Shown here: positions 48,327 through 57,236 of the stretch, piece after piece | Layout of the letters: each line of letters begins with the position of its first letter | Position numbering within the stretch: the first letter of the stretch is position 1 | DNA from: Amycolatopsis tolypomycina | Lineage (GTDB): Bacteria; Actinomycetota; Actinomycetes; Mycobacteriales; Pseudonocardiaceae | Length of the DNA stretch: 64,000 nucleotides | Direction of reading: 5' to 3' | Assembly (NCBI RefSeq): GCF_900105945.1 | Contig: NZ_FNSO01000004.1 | Span: 8,002,001 to 8,066,000, forward strand | Program-made: the position numbers and the translations under genes | Notes under the pieces: model-generated | The model's database searches: none | What the model was told of the DNA's origin: nothing | What the model saw: only the letters and a program-made list of their open reading frames with translations

Positions 48327-49178
48327 GTGAGCCGCACGCGGAAGCCCGAGCCGGAGCCCGGGCGCTACCCCGTGCGGTTCGGCACGGCGGAGCTGGTCCG
48401 CGACGCCGACCGCGGCAACGCCTGGCTGGTGTCGGTGGACGGCGTCGCGCAGTCGTACGTCGACCTCGACAACCCCACCCACCTGGAGTTCGACTACGTC
48501 CGCCGGTTCGGCGACGTGGTCGACCGGCTGCCGCCGGGCCCGCTGGACGCGCTCCACATCGGCGGGGCGGCGTGCACGCTGCCGCGGTACGTCGCGGCGT
48601 CGCGGCCGGGGTCCCGCCAGCTGGTGTTCGACGCCGACGGTGACCTGGTGGAGCTGGTCCGCACGCAGCTGGGACTGCGGGTGCCGGGCTTGCGCGTCCG
48701 GGTGACGGACGGCCGCGAGGGCCTCGCGACGCGCCGGGAGGATTCGGCGGACCTGGTGGTGGTCGACGCGTTCGAGCGCGCCACGCTGGCGGGCGGCCTG
48801 GCCACGCTCGAGGCGACAACGGCGATCGCGGGCCTCCTGCGCGCCCCGGGCATCTACCTGGCGAACATCACGGACGGCGCGGGCCTCCCGTTCGCCCGCC
48901 GCTTCCTGGCGACGCTGCTCGAGGTCTTCCCCCAGGTGATGCTGCTGGCGGACCCGGGAGTGCTCCGCGGCCGCCGCTTCGGCAACCTGGTGCTGGCAGC
49001 CTCGGCGAGCGACCTCCCGACGGCGGAGATAGCGCAGAAGACGGCGTCGGCAGCGTTCCCGGCGCGGTGCGTGCACGGCGCAGAGCTGCGGAAACTGGCA
49101 GGCAAGGCGGCGCCGATCACGGACGCGGACACCCCACCACCCCCGAGCCCCCCGGACGACGTGCTGGGCTTGTTCTAG
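48327..49178 (+). CDS. Spermidine-synthase-fold SAM-binding protein
   Basis: A 283-residue Rossmann-type protein of the spermidine synthase-like family. LHIGGAACTLPRY (GGG-like SAM loop), VFDADGDLVELVR and DLVVVDAF provide the SAM/decarboxy-SAM fold. Key synthase Asp/Tyr residues are uncertain, so methyl- or aminopropyltransfer cannot be assigned. GTG at 48327 follows a GATAAC -10 box by ~10 nt, indicating a leaderless message. Divergent from the ALF-repeat gene. Confidence 0.82.
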   Translation: MSRTRKPEPEPGRYPVRFGTAELVRDADRGNAWLVSVDGVAQSYVDLDNPTHLEFDYVRRFGDVVDRLPPGPLDALHIGGAACTLPRYVAASRPGSRQLVFDADGDLVELVRTQLGLRVPGLRVRVTDGREGLATRREDSADLVVVDAFERATLAGGLATLEATTAIAGLLRAPGIYLANITDGAGLPFARRFLATLLEVFPQVMLLADPGVLRGRRFGNLVLAASASDLPTAEIAQKTASAAFPARCVHGAELRKLAGKAAPITDADTPPPPSPPDDVLGLF

Positions 49179-49186
49179 GGCCCCAA

Positions 49187-49271
49187 GCGCCCCAATGTGG
49201 CGTTGGGTGCGTTGAACGCACCGAACGCCACATTGGGTGCATCCAACGCAACCAACGCCACATTGGGGCGC
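49187..49271. repeat. Long inverted repeat, CCCAATGTGGCGTT family (copy 2)
   Basis: The same element as at 7144: begins GCGCCCCAATGTGG and ends CCACATTGGGGCGC, with an inner ~22-bp dyad and a 30-bp second unit. It starts 9 nt after the stop of the SAM-binding gene. Confidence 0.85.
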
Positions 49272-49287
49272 AAGAGCGGGCCGCGGC

Positions 49288-49420
49288 AGCACCGGAGCCG
49301 CGGCAAAGCCGGGCCCACACAAGCACGGGAGCCGCGGCAAAGCCGGGCCCACGCAAGCACGGGAGCCGCGGCAAAGCGGAGCCCACACAAGCACGGGAGC
49401 TGCGGCAAAGCGGAGCCACG
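49288..49420. repeat. Four tandem 34-bp repeats
   Basis: Units start at 49288, 49322, 49356 and 49390, each beginning AGCACGGGAGCCGCGGCAA or close to it; the fourth is cut short. Within a unit GAGCCGCGGC and GCCGGGCCC are palindromic. They lie downstream of the SAM-binding gene and 120 bp from the 3' end of the SRP RNA. No function is known. Confidence 0.8.
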
Positions 49421-49540
49421 GCAGACCTCCCAGGCCGAACCAGAGGCACCGTGGGGGTCCGGGGGCTCGGCCCCCGGGCAAAAGGACGAAGTGAAGGCCC
49501 GGCGAAGGGGCGAAGCCCCGAGAGCCGGAGCCGAAAAGAA

Positions 49541-49630
49541 GGGGACCCCGCGCACCCGCCAGAGCCTGCTTATCCTTGCTGCCTTCCGGCCCTGGGGAGG
49601 TTCACAGGGTGGACGCCGCGCGGGGTCCGC
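49541..49630 (-). ncRNA. ffs: Small SRP RNA (4.5S-like)
   Basis: On the minus strand the apical loop CCAGGGCCGGAAGGCAGCAA matches the universal SRP domain IV that binds Ffh. The ends GGACCCCGCGC and GCGCGGGGTCC pair for 11 bp to close the hairpin, and CCCCTTCTTTT follows as terminator. TACACT just upstream (49636-49641) is a likely -10 box. About 90-95 nt, the bacterial small type. Its position near dnaX is typical of actinobacteria. Confidence 0.92.
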
Positions 49631-49652
49631 CGCCTAGTGTAGCGGGCCCCGA

Positions 49653-50246
49653 TCAAGCCCCCGCGCCCGCCTGGGCTCGGGCTCGCTTGAACGTGTTGTG
49701 GAGCACCGCCAGCAGGGCGTCTCGCACCGACAGTTTCTGCCGGGCGTCGAACGTGATCAGCGGGACGTCGTCGCTCACCGCGAGTGCCCAGCGGACGTCC
49801 TCGAGGTTGTGGCCGAGCGAGCCGTCGAACATGTTCACCGCCACCACGAACGGGAGGCCCGCGTTCTCGAAGTAGTCGACCGCCGGGTAGCAGTCGTCCA
49901 TGCGGCGGGTGTCCACGATGACCAGGGCGCCCAGTGCGCCGTGGACCAGGTCCTGCCACATGAAGCCGAAGCGGTCCTGGCCGGGCGTGCCGAACAGGTA
50001 CAGCTTGACCTCTTCGTCGATGGTGATGCAGCCGAAGTCGAGTGCCACCGTCGTCGTGGTCTTGGCGGGGACGTGGCCGGTGTTGTCCGCCGACATCGAG
50101 GTGATCGCCGCCTCCGTTGTGAGGGGCTTGATCTCGGAGATCGACGACACGGCCGTCGTCTTGCCGACGCCGAAGCCGCCCGCGATGACGATCTTGACCG
50201 GGGCCGGCGGCCGGGCGCCCGGTTCAGTGAATGGCTTCGAGTCCAC
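49653..50246 (-). CDS. cvnD: Conservon GTPase (CvnD-like)
   Basis: A 197-residue Ras-like ATP/GTP-binding protein of the actinobacterial conservon. P-loop GGFGVGKTT (23-31), FGTPGQDRF (switch II with Gln) and the NMFDGS base-recognition region are visible. In conservons it acts as the switch of a membrane complex with CvnA-C. The GTG overlaps the CvnC end by 23 nt. Last gene of the cluster, ending close to the SRP RNA promoter. Confidence 0.94.
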   Translation of the reverse strand: MDSKPFTEPGARPPAPVKIVIAGGFGVGKTTAVSSISEIKPLTTEAAITSMSADNTGHVPAKTTTTVALDFGCITIDEEVKLYLFGTPGQDRFGFMWQDLVHGALGALVIVDTRRMDDCYPAVDYFENAGLPFVVAVNMFDGSLGHNLEDVRWALAVSDDVPLITFDARQKLSVRDALLAVLHNTFKRARAQAGAGA

Positions 50247-50571
50247 GAATGACCCTTTCGATCATGCCGAGGTCGTGCGAGTTGTGGTTGCCCGGCCGCC
50301 GGACGACGACGTAGCCCAGTTCGGCGAGGTCGGCCACCAGGACCCTGGCCACGCCGATGTGCAGGCCGAGCATGGCGGCCACCTCGGCGACCGACATCGT
50401 GTTCCGGCAGAGGGACACGATTTCCTGGCGTTCGAACGTGAGCTTCGGGTGCGACGCCGCCCCGAGGCGGGACGTCATGACCTGCGCCTCGATCTCCAGG
50501 CTCTGGTCGACCGGCTGCGCCCGCCCCGAGGTCATCAGGTACGGCCGCAGCAGCGAAGGCTCTTCGGTCAT
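50224..50571 (-). CDS. cvnC: Conservon DUF742 protein (CvnC-like)
   Basis: A 115-residue DUF742 protein (winged helix-like: SVAEVAAMLGLHIGVARVLVADLAELGYV). The ATG at 50571 overlaps the CvnB stop by one base; a GTG at 50574 is equally possible. It is thought to link the roadblock protein and the GTPase. Part of the cvnABCD operon. Confidence 0.92.
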   Translation of the reverse strand: MTEEPSLLRPYLMTSGRAQPVDQSLEIEAQVMTSRLGAASHPKLTFERQEIVSLCRNTMSVAEVAAMLGLHIGVARVLVADLAELGYVVVRRPGNHNSHDLGMIERVIRGLEAIH

Positions 50572-51005
50572 CACGACCCCACGGTGTTCTTGAGCTCCTC
50601 GATCAGGCCCGGCGTGAGCACTTCGGTGGCGCGGTTGGCGAACATCGCCATCTCGTAGGCGATCGTGCCCAGGCTGGCCTGCTTGTTGGCCAGCACGCCG
50701 AGGGAACAGCCGATGCTGATCGTGCAGACGAGCAGGTAGCCGTGCTCGAGCTCGATGATCACCTTGTCCGGCGAGCCGAGCGGGTGGCTTTCGGAGACGC
50801 CGTGGGCGAGGCCGAGCATCGCGGAGGAGATCGCGGCGAGGCGGTCGGCGTTGGAGCGCTCGAGCTCCGTCGACATCGCGATCAGCAGGCCGTCGGCCGA
50901 GACCGCGATGGCGGCTATCGCGCCCGCGGTGTGCTGCGCGAAGCGGCTCACCAGCCAGTTGAAGTTCTGGGCTTCGACACTGACGCCAGGTGCGGGGATG
51001 CTCAT
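50571..51005 (-). CDS. cvnB: Conservon roadblock/LC7 protein (CvnB-like)
   Basis: A 144-residue roadblock/LC7-domain protein with FNWLVSRFAQHTAGAIAAIA and DGLLIAMS, as in MglB-type GTPase regulators. It probably acts as a dimeric activator of the CvnD GTPase. The ATG overlaps the CvnA stop (ATGA). Confidence 0.94.
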   Translation of the reverse strand: MSIPAPGVSVEAQNFNWLVSRFAQHTAGAIAAIAVSADGLLIAMSTELERSNADRLAAISSAMLGLAHGVSESHPLGSPDKVIIELEHGYLLVCTISIGCSLGVLANKQASLGTIAYEMAMFANRATEVLTPGLIEELKNTVGS

Positions 51006-53812
51006 TTCCTGCTCTCTTCTCCTCGTTCCATCACACGACCGGCGACCACGCCTTGGGGCGGGCTGTCTGCCGTCATGTCCTCCGCCTTCGCGAGGCCGGC
51101 GGAGAACGCGTCGAACGCCGCTCGTTCGGCCGCCGGGTCCCGCTTGGTGCGGTTGACGACGGCGCGGGCGAGCGGCCGCCCCGCGGTCTGCTTGCGCAGG
51201 CCCGGGGCGAGCTGGGCACCGGGGACACGGCGCATCAGGCCGTCGCGCGACTGCGCGGCGGCCGTGAACGGGGCGGTGGCCACCGGTGGTGCGTCCACGG
51301 GGACGCGGACCGGGAGAGGTGACACGGGTGCGGTCACGACGGTAGGCGGTGCGGGCGGCGGTTCGGCCGTCAGCGCGGTGACTTCCGCGGCCTTCGGAAA
51401 GGCCGGGGCCGGCGGTGCGCCGGCTTCGGAGGCTTTGGCGAAGGCGCTCGCGAAGCCGTCCATCGCCGCCTTGGTCGCTTCCGGGTCGTGCCTCGGTTTG
51501 GTGTCGGCCGCCGGCGCGGACGTGCCCGGGCTGGGCAGCTGGGCGCCGCGGACCCGGCGGCGCAGGCCGCCACGGGATTCCGGAGCAGCGGCCGCCGCGA
51601 CCGCCACCGCCGGCTCGGGCGCTTCGGCGGGCGTCGCGTCGGGTTCGGCGTCCGGCCACACCGGTTCCAGTTCGCGGAACCAGCGGAAGCCGTTGCCGTT
51701 GCCGAGCAGCGCCGGGATCGCCGGCGCCGGCAGTTCGGCCGGCCGGTCGCCTGCCGGTTCGGGCGCCGGCGGCCGGAAAGCGTCCACATTGGACGAAGGG
51801 AGCGGGGTGGCCGGCGCGGCGTGCCGCGGCGACGACGCCATCGGCGGCGCGGCCTGCGCCGGGATCGCGGGCGCCTGCTCGGTCTTCGGCCGCAGTGCGG
51901 TGCGGTGGGTGAACAGCGCCGCCGGGATGGTCAGCCGCGCGGTGACACCGCCGGTGGTCGGCGTCGCGAGCAGCTCGACGCCCAGCTGGTGGCGCCGCGC
52001 CAGGCGGCCGACCACGAACAGGCCGAGCACGCTGGTCGGCGCGAGCTCCAGGCGTTCGCGCTCGACGAGCCGCAGGTTCTCCTCGGCCAGCTTCTCGGCG
52101 GTCATGCCGATGCCGTGGTCGACGATGCTCACCAGGCAGGCACCGTCGGCGAGCATCATGGTGTCGACCTCGACCATCGAGCCCGGGGGCGAGAACGACG
52201 TCGCGTTCTCCAGCAGCTCGGCGAACACGAGCACCAGGTCGGCACCGAGCGCCGACGAGAGCAGGATTTCCGCGACGACACCGAGCTTGACGCGCTGGTA
52301 GTCCTCGATCTCCGCGAGCGCCGAACGCAGCGCCGTCGACAGCTCGATCGGGCCGGCGATGCGGGTTTCGTCGCGGGTGCCGGACACCACGAGCAGGTTG
52401 TCGGCGTTCCGGCGCAGGCGGGTGGAGAGGTGGTCGAGCCGGTACAGGCTGGCCAGCAGCCGGGTGTCCTGCTCGTTGCGCTCGACCTCGTCGATCAGGG
52501 CCAGCTGGCGGCCGACGAGGTTCTGCGTGCGCTTCGCGACGTTCGCGAACATCAGGCTGGTGTTGCGCCGGGTGAGCGCCTGGCGTTCGACCAGCTCGGC
52601 CGCGGTGGTCTGGACCCGGTTGAACGCGGCGGCCAGCTTGCCCAGCTCGTCTTCGGAGACGACGTCGATGGTGGCCAGCCGCGGGATCTGCTCCTCGGCT
52701 TCCTCGGTGTCGGTCACGCGGACGAGCTCGGTGCCGGCGAGGTCGGCGACCGACGTCGCCGCGGTGGTCAGCTGGCGCAGCGGGCCGGCGATCGAGCGGG
52801 AGACCGCGACGGCGAGGAACGCGACCAGCAGGAACAGCGCGCCGGCGCCGAGGCCGACCGTCCAGGCCAGCTGCGTCGCGCTGTCGGCACGCGCGGTCGC
52901 GGAGTCGGCGATCTCGTTGATCGCCTTCTCCTGCACGAGCTTCCGCTGGCCGGCGTGGGCGTCCGCGGCGGCGAACACGTCCGCGACGTACTGCGTGGTG
53001 GCCGCCGCGTCCCGGGGCTTGTCGACCTCGGCGGCGAGTTCGTCGACGCGCCGCCCGGCGTCGCTCTGCTCGATCCGGACGACCTGGGCGGACCGCTCGG
53101 CGTCGTCGCCGTCGTCGCCCTGCTTGACGAACCGGTCGATGAAGATCGGCGCCTGCTGGGTCGCGTCGTCGAGGATGGGCCGGCCGGCTTCGGGGGACAC
53201 CGCGGTCACGATGAGGGCCATCGCGCGCAGCGAGTTCTCCTCGTTCGCCCGCAGCAGCGCGTCCAGCGCCGTCAGCTCGCGCGCGCCCTCGGCGTCACTG
53301 GTGAGCTGCGGAACCAGGCGCAGGGAGTCGATCACCGCGTCGATCACGGCGTTGTAGGTACGGGCGACGCTGTCGAGCGCGACGCCGCGGCGGGCGGCGT
53401 TCTGCCGGAGCTCGGCCAGCGAGCCGATCCGGGTCAGCGCCGCGGAAAGCTCGTCGGGGGCGTCGTCGCCCAGCGAACCGCGGACGTCGGCGACCGCCCG
53501 GTCGACCACCTTCTGCTGCTGGACCATCTGGTCGGGGCTCGCCGACGGCGTCGCCACGAACGCGGCCGTCAGCAGCCGCTCGCGCTGCAGCTGCCACATC
53601 AGCCCGCCGAGCTGCTGGGCGTGCCGCGCCACGGCGGCCGACTCCGCCGCCGCACCGGCGCTGTTCGCCTGCGTCAGCACGAACGGCACCGACACCAGCA
53701 CCACCGCGACCAGCGGGGGCAGGAGCAGCAGGTTCAGCTTGCCGCGAATACCGAGCCGGGCGAGAAATCCCCCGCCGCCGGCCCGTTTCGCGGTCGACCT
53801 GCCGTGTCTCAT
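51002..53812 (-). CDS. cvnA: Conservon sensor histidine kinase-like protein (CvnA-like)
   Basis: A 936-residue membrane sensor. Two transmembrane helices (about 28-50 and 318-342) enclose a NIT (nitrate/nitrite-sensing) extracellular domain. A HAMP follows, then a DHp-like helix with LYRLDHLSTRLRRN and an ATPase domain with ELLENATSFSPPG. The C-terminal ~300 residues are a disordered Pro/Ala-rich tail with three GLRRRVRGAQL-like repeats. First gene of the conservon, 25 nt after an ABC-transporter operon. Confidence 0.93.
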   Translation of the reverse strand: MRHGRSTAKRAGGGGFLARLGIRGKLNLLLLPPLVAVVLVSVPFVLTQANSAGAAAESAAVARHAQQLGGLMWQLQRERLLTAAFVATPSASPDQMVQQQKVVDRAVADVRGSLGDDAPDELSAALTRIGSLAELRQNAARRGVALDSVARTYNAVIDAVIDSLRLVPQLTSDAEGARELTALDALLRANEENSLRAMALIVTAVSPEAGRPILDDATQQAPIFIDRFVKQGDDGDDAERSAQVVRIEQSDAGRRVDELAAEVDKPRDAAATTQYVADVFAAADAHAGQRKLVQEKAINEIADSATARADSATQLAWTVGLGAGALFLLVAFLAVAVSRSIAGPLRQLTTAATSVADLAGTELVRVTDTEEAEEQIPRLATIDVVSEDELGKLAAAFNRVQTTAAELVERQALTRRNTSLMFANVAKRTQNLVGRQLALIDEVERNEQDTRLLASLYRLDHLSTRLRRNADNLLVVSGTRDETRIAGPIELSTALRSALAEIEDYQRVKLGVVAEILLSSALGADLVLVFAELLENATSFSPPGSMVEVDTMMLADGACLVSIVDHGIGMTAEKLAEENLRLVERERLELAPTSVLGLFVVGRLARRHQLGVELLATPTTGGVTARLTIPAALFTHRTALRPKTEQAPAIPAQAAPPMASSPRHAAPATPLPSSNVDAFRPPAPEPAGDRPAELPAPAIPALLGNGNGFRWFRELEPVWPDAEPDATPAEAPEPAVAVAAAAAPESRGGLRRRVRGAQLPSPGTSAPAADTKPRHDPEATKAAMDGFASAFAKASEAGAPPAPAFPKAAEVTALTAEPPPAPPTVVTAPVSPLPVRVPVDAPPVATAPFTAAAQSRDGLMRRVPGAQLAPGLRKQTAGRPLARAVVNRTKRDPAAERAAFDAFSAGLAKAEDMTADSPPQGVVAGRVMERGEESRK

Positions 53813-53837
53813 CCCGCCACCTTCCCGTCTTCCGTTC

Positions 53838-54626
53838 TCACTCGACCGCGGCCACCCGGCTCACGTGGCCGCGGTGCTGCTCCCGGACCAGGTCCTCGAT
53901 CCGGGCGCGCAGCGCGAGGAACCGCGGTTCGCGCTTCACCGCCAGGTCGCGCTCGGCGGGCAGCGCCACCTCGACGTCGGCCGCGACCCGGCCCGGGTCG
54001 GAGGCGAGCACCACCACCCGGCCGCCGAGGAAGACCGCCTCCTCGACGTCGTGGGTGACCATCAGCACCGTGGTGCCGGTGTCGGCCCACACCTGGCGGA
54101 TCAGCACCTGCATGTCCTCTTTGGTCTGGACGTCCAGCGCGCCGAAGGGTTCGTCCAGCAGCAGGACTTCCGGTTCGCACGCCAGGGCGCGCGCGATCGC
54201 GACGCGTTGCTTCTGGCCGCCGGAAAGCTGCTTGGGCAGCGACTTGCGCACGCCGTCGAGGCCGGTTTCGGCGAGGTACCAGTTCACGCGCTCGGCGCGC
54301 TCGGCCGGGTCGAGCGAGAGCAGCTCGAGCCCGAACGCGACGTTCTTCTCCACGCTGCGCCACGGGTAGAGCGCGCCGGCCTGGAAGACGAGGCCGCGGT
54401 CCGGGCCCGGCCCGGTCACCGGCACGCCGTCGAGCACGATCTCGCCCTCGGTCGGCTTGCTGAGCCCGGCCACCAGCGACAGCAGCGTCGACTTGCCCGA
54501 GCCGCTCGCGCCGACGACGCAGACGAACTCGCCGCGCAGCACCTCGAGGTCGACGCCGTCGAGGGCGCGCGTGACCTTGCCGCGGACGGTGTAGTCCTTC
54601 GCGACGTTCCGCAGTTCCAGCGTCAT
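53838..54626 (-). CDS. ABC transporter ATP-binding protein (SsuB/TauB type)
   Basis: A 262-residue ATPase with Walker A GASGSGKST, signature LSGGQKQRVAIARAL and Walker B VLLLDEPFGALD, of the nitrate/sulfonate/taurine class. The ATG overlaps the permease stop by 4 nt. It is the third gene of a binding protein-permease-ATPase operon. Confidence 0.94.
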   Translation of the reverse strand: MTLELRNVAKDYTVRGKVTRALDGVDLEVLRGEFVCVVGASGSGKSTLLSLVAGLSKPTEGEIVLDGVPVTGPGPDRGLVFQAGALYPWRSVEKNVAFGLELLSLDPAERAERVNWYLAETGLDGVRKSLPKQLSGGQKQRVAIARALACEPEVLLLDEPFGALDVQTKEDMQVLIRQVWADTGTTVLMVTHDVEEAVFLGGRVVVLASDPGRVAADVEVALPAERDLAVKREPRFLALRARIEDLVREQHRGHVSRVAAVE

Positions 54627-55573
54627 GCCGCCCACTTCCCGACCCGCGTGCGCAGCAGGCGCAGCAGGACGTCGATGAGGAGCCCGGCGATCCCGATCAC
54701 GACGAGCACCGCGAAGATCTTGTCGGTCTGCAGGAACCGCTGCGCGCGGACGATCCGGTAGCCGAGGCCGGCCGAGGAGTTGATCAGCTCGGCGACGACC
54801 ACGAAGTTCCACGCCGCGGCGGCGTTGACCCGGATCGCGTCGATCATGCCGGGCAGCGAGTGCGGCACGACGATCTTGCGCAGCACTTCGCCGCGGCGCG
54901 CGCCGAGCGTGTAGGAGACGTCGATGAGCGAGTCCGGCACGCCGCGGACGACGTCGGCGGTCATCAACGTGTTGAAGAACACCGTCCCGATGAACAGGAT
55001 GGCGATCTTCGACGGCTCGCCGAGGCCGAGCCAGATGATCAGCAGCGGGATGAACGCGCTCGCCGGCAGGTAGCGCAGCAGCCCGATCAGCGGCTCGAAG
55101 AACGCCTGCCCGGCGGTGAAGCTGCCCATCAGGATGCCGAGCGGCACCGAGACGACCACGGCGAGGCCGAAGCCCTCGAGCACGCGCAGGGTGGTCGTCC
55201 CGAGGTCGTCGAAGAGCTCGCCGGTGCTCGCCATGTCGGCCCCGGCCTGGAGGACCGCGACCGGGGACGGCAGGAACGTCGAGTCGACGGACCCGCTGAC
55301 GCTCAGCACGATCCACGCGATCAGCGGGATGGCGAACGACAGCACCGCGAGCGTCCAGCGCGACGCCGCGGAAATGGGGGTGCGCAAGGAGAAAAGGGGC
55401 GAAGCGGACGGCTTCAGCCCGGCCCGGCGGGGCAGCGGCGACCAGTTCGGCCGTCCGCCGCCCGCCTGGGCCGCCTCCTGCTGTTCGGCGAGCCGCTGTT
55501 CGGCTTCCTGCGCCTCGGCGGCGTGCGCCTCGGCCGGGCTCGCCGGGGTGGTGCGCTGGGTGGGACCGGTCAC
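54623..55573 (-). CDS. ABC transporter permease (SsuC/TauC type)
   Basis: A 316-residue permease with an extended Glu/Ala-rich N-terminal cytoplasmic segment (~70 residues), then six helices and the EAA loop (YTLGARRGEVLRKIVVPHSLPG). GTG start overlapping the stop of the binding-protein gene (GTGA). Confidence 0.93.
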   Translation of the reverse strand: MTGPTQRTTPASPAEAHAAEAQEAEQRLAEQQEAAQAGGGRPNWSPLPRRAGLKPSASPLFSLRTPISAASRWTLAVLSFAIPLIAWIVLSVSGSVDSTFLPSPVAVLQAGADMASTGELFDDLGTTTLRVLEGFGLAVVVSVPLGILMGSFTAGQAFFEPLIGLLRYLPASAFIPLLIIWLGLGEPSKIAILFIGTVFFNTLMTADVVRGVPDSLIDVSYTLGARRGEVLRKIVVPHSLPGMIDAIRVNAAAAWNFVVVAELINSSAGLGYRIVRAQRFLQTDKIFAVLVVIGIAGLLIDVLLRLLRTRVGKWAA

Positions 55574-56583
55574 TGGGGCGCAGCCTTCACGAACTGGTCG
55601 ACGAACAGGCCGTCGAGCGACGGCCGCTGCTGGGCGAGGCCGGTGCTGACGATGAAGTCGATGATCTTGTTCGCCTGGTAGTCGAGGTGCTGCGGGGTGA
55701 CACCCGGCGTGAACGCGTCGATGTTCTGCTGCCGCGTGAAGATCGTGGTGCCGGCGTCGTAGGACTTGTAGTCCGCTTCGGACACACCGCCGCGCTTGGC
55801 CATGATCTTGATGGCCGCTTCCTTGTTGTTCTTGATCCAGGTCAGCGTCTCGAACCAGGTGTTGACCAGCGCCTGGACGTCCTTCGGGTTGTCCTTGACC
55901 AGCTTCTGCGACGTGACGAGGTGGTCCGGGATGGCACCGGGGAACTCGGCCGACGAGGAGATCGCGCGGCTGCCCGGGCGCTCCAGCGCGGTCGAGGTGA
56001 ACGGCGCGAACGCGGCGACCGCGTCGACCTGGCCGCTCTTGAACGCGGCGGCCGCGGCGTCGGTCGGCAGGTTGACGAGCTGGATGTCCTTTTCGGTCAG
56101 GTTCGCCGACTGCAGCGCGAGCAGCAGCAGGTAGTGGTCGACCAGGCCCTGCTCGACGGCGACCTTCTTGCCCTTGAGGTCGGCGATGCTGGTGATGCCG
56201 TCCCGCGCGATGATCTTGTCGTTGCCGGTCGAGTTATCGTTTACCAGCACGATCGACAGCTTGGCGCCGCCGGAGACCGACGACAGCGTGTCGTTGAGGG
56301 TCTGGCTGTTGGCGTCGATCGCACCGCTGGAGAGCGCGTTGATGCTGTCGGTGTAGTTGTCGAAGTACTTGAGGTCGACGTTGACGCCGTTCTTGGCGAA
56401 CAGCCCCTGCTCCTGCGCCACCTGCCAGGGGAACCAGCCCGGCCAGGCGCTGAACCCGATGGTGATCTTGCTCCCGCTTCCCGATGCGGAACTGCCGCTG
56501 CACCCGGAAAGCGCGGTGACGCCGGCCAGGGTCAGCAAGGTGAGGAGCACCGTCAGCAGACGGGGGCGAGGACGGGAAATCAC
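55570..56583 (-). CDS. ABC transporter substrate-binding lipoprotein (SsuA/NMT1-like)
   Basis: A 337-residue lipoprotein with lipobox LSGC (C28) and an NMT1/SsuA-like fold (GFSAWPGWFPWQVAQEQGLF). Such proteins bind alkanesulfonates, nitrate or thiamin precursors; ligand cannot be settled. The GTG at 56583 is chosen because GGAG lies 8 nt upstream and gives a proper signal peptide. First gene of the operon; a 650-bp leader region precedes it. Confidence 0.92.
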   Translation of the reverse strand: MISRPRPRLLTVLLTLLTLAGVTALSGCSGSSASGSGSKITIGFSAWPGWFPWQVAQEQGLFAKNGVNVDLKYFDNYTDSINALSSGAIDANSQTLNDTLSSVSGGAKLSIVLVNDNSTGNDKIIARDGITSIADLKGKKVAVEQGLVDHYLLLLALQSANLTEKDIQLVNLPTDAAAAAFKSGQVDAVAAFAPFTSTALERPGSRAISSSAEFPGAIPDHLVTSQKLVKDNPKDVQALVNTWFETLTWIKNNKEAAIKIMAKRGGVSEADYKSYDAGTTIFTRQQNIDAFTPGVTPQHLDYQANKIIDFIVSTGLAQQRPSLDGLFVDQFVKAAPQ

Positions 56584-57199
56584 AACGAAACTCCAGGTTG
56601 CGGGGGAAGTGGAGTGGTGCCGTACCAATGGGGGAATCGCGGTGCTCGGGGCTACAGGTGGTGACGACGGGGTGGTCGTTCGGGTGGAGCTGCGCTACCG
56701 CGCACGGTCATCGCTGCTCACTTCCGGCCGCACCTGATCGGGTCATCGCGAGAGAACGCGGACAGGAAGCACTTACACCAAGTGAAATACCAGCACTCAC
56801 CGTACTGGCGCAGCCACCCCTGTCCCTCTCCCGGCGGAGAGCCTAGCGACTAGCACAAGATCCCCACAACGTCCGGGCTTTGCATCCAAACGAGTGACCG
56901 CCGCCCGGGTCAGCCTGCGACATCGATGTGTTCGAGGTCGCTTTACCCGTAATTTCGGTCGGCCGACCGGCCAATATTCCGGCGCGCGTGTGCGGGGAGC
57001 GCGTGCAAGTGCACGCCCCGAAGTCCCTAGTCGTTACGGCGACAGCGGGCGGTGCCGAGATCATCACCGAGAGCGAGTCGATGGCGCCGAACGGTCGTCC
57101 GGAATGAACCGGACACGCTCCGGAAATTCGAACACCTGTCCGAAACCGCCGTTATCGCATCGGGCCGGAACGAGCCGGATGATTCCCAGACTGTTAACA
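56584..57199. other. 616-bp non-coding region upstream of the binding-protein gene
   Basis: The region is noticeably less GC-rich than the genes around it and has no biased reading frame. On the minus strand it has small hairpins, such as CTCTCC-GCC-GGGAGAG and CACTT-GGTGT-AAGTG, within 250 nt of the SBP gene start. I looked for TPP, SAM and cobalamin riboswitch cores and saw none. Confidence 0.5.
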
Positions 57200-57219
57200 C
57201 GCTCGAAACAATTCGAGCG
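57200..57219 (-). terminator. Hairpin after the GT39-like gene
   Basis: CGCTCGAA-ACAA-TTCGAGCG is a perfect 8-bp stem with a 4-nt loop, 18 nt beyond the stop at 57237 on the minus strand. Confidence 0.6.
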
Positions 57220-57236
57220 GGCCTCTCTAATTTCTG

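Noticed and set aside
49180..49660. tRNA gene next to the SRP RNA, as in some actinobacteria
   Set aside because: No T-loop GTTCGAnnCC consensus or cloverleaf ends could be found on either strand.
56584..56900. Riboswitch in the leader of the SsuA-like gene
   Set aside because: No TPP (CUGAGA), SAM or cobalamin core sequence is visible on the minus strand; a covariance search would be decisive.
56843..57067. A 74-codon frame upstream of the ABC operon
   Set aside because: Codon use lacks GC3 bias and no ribosome site is present.
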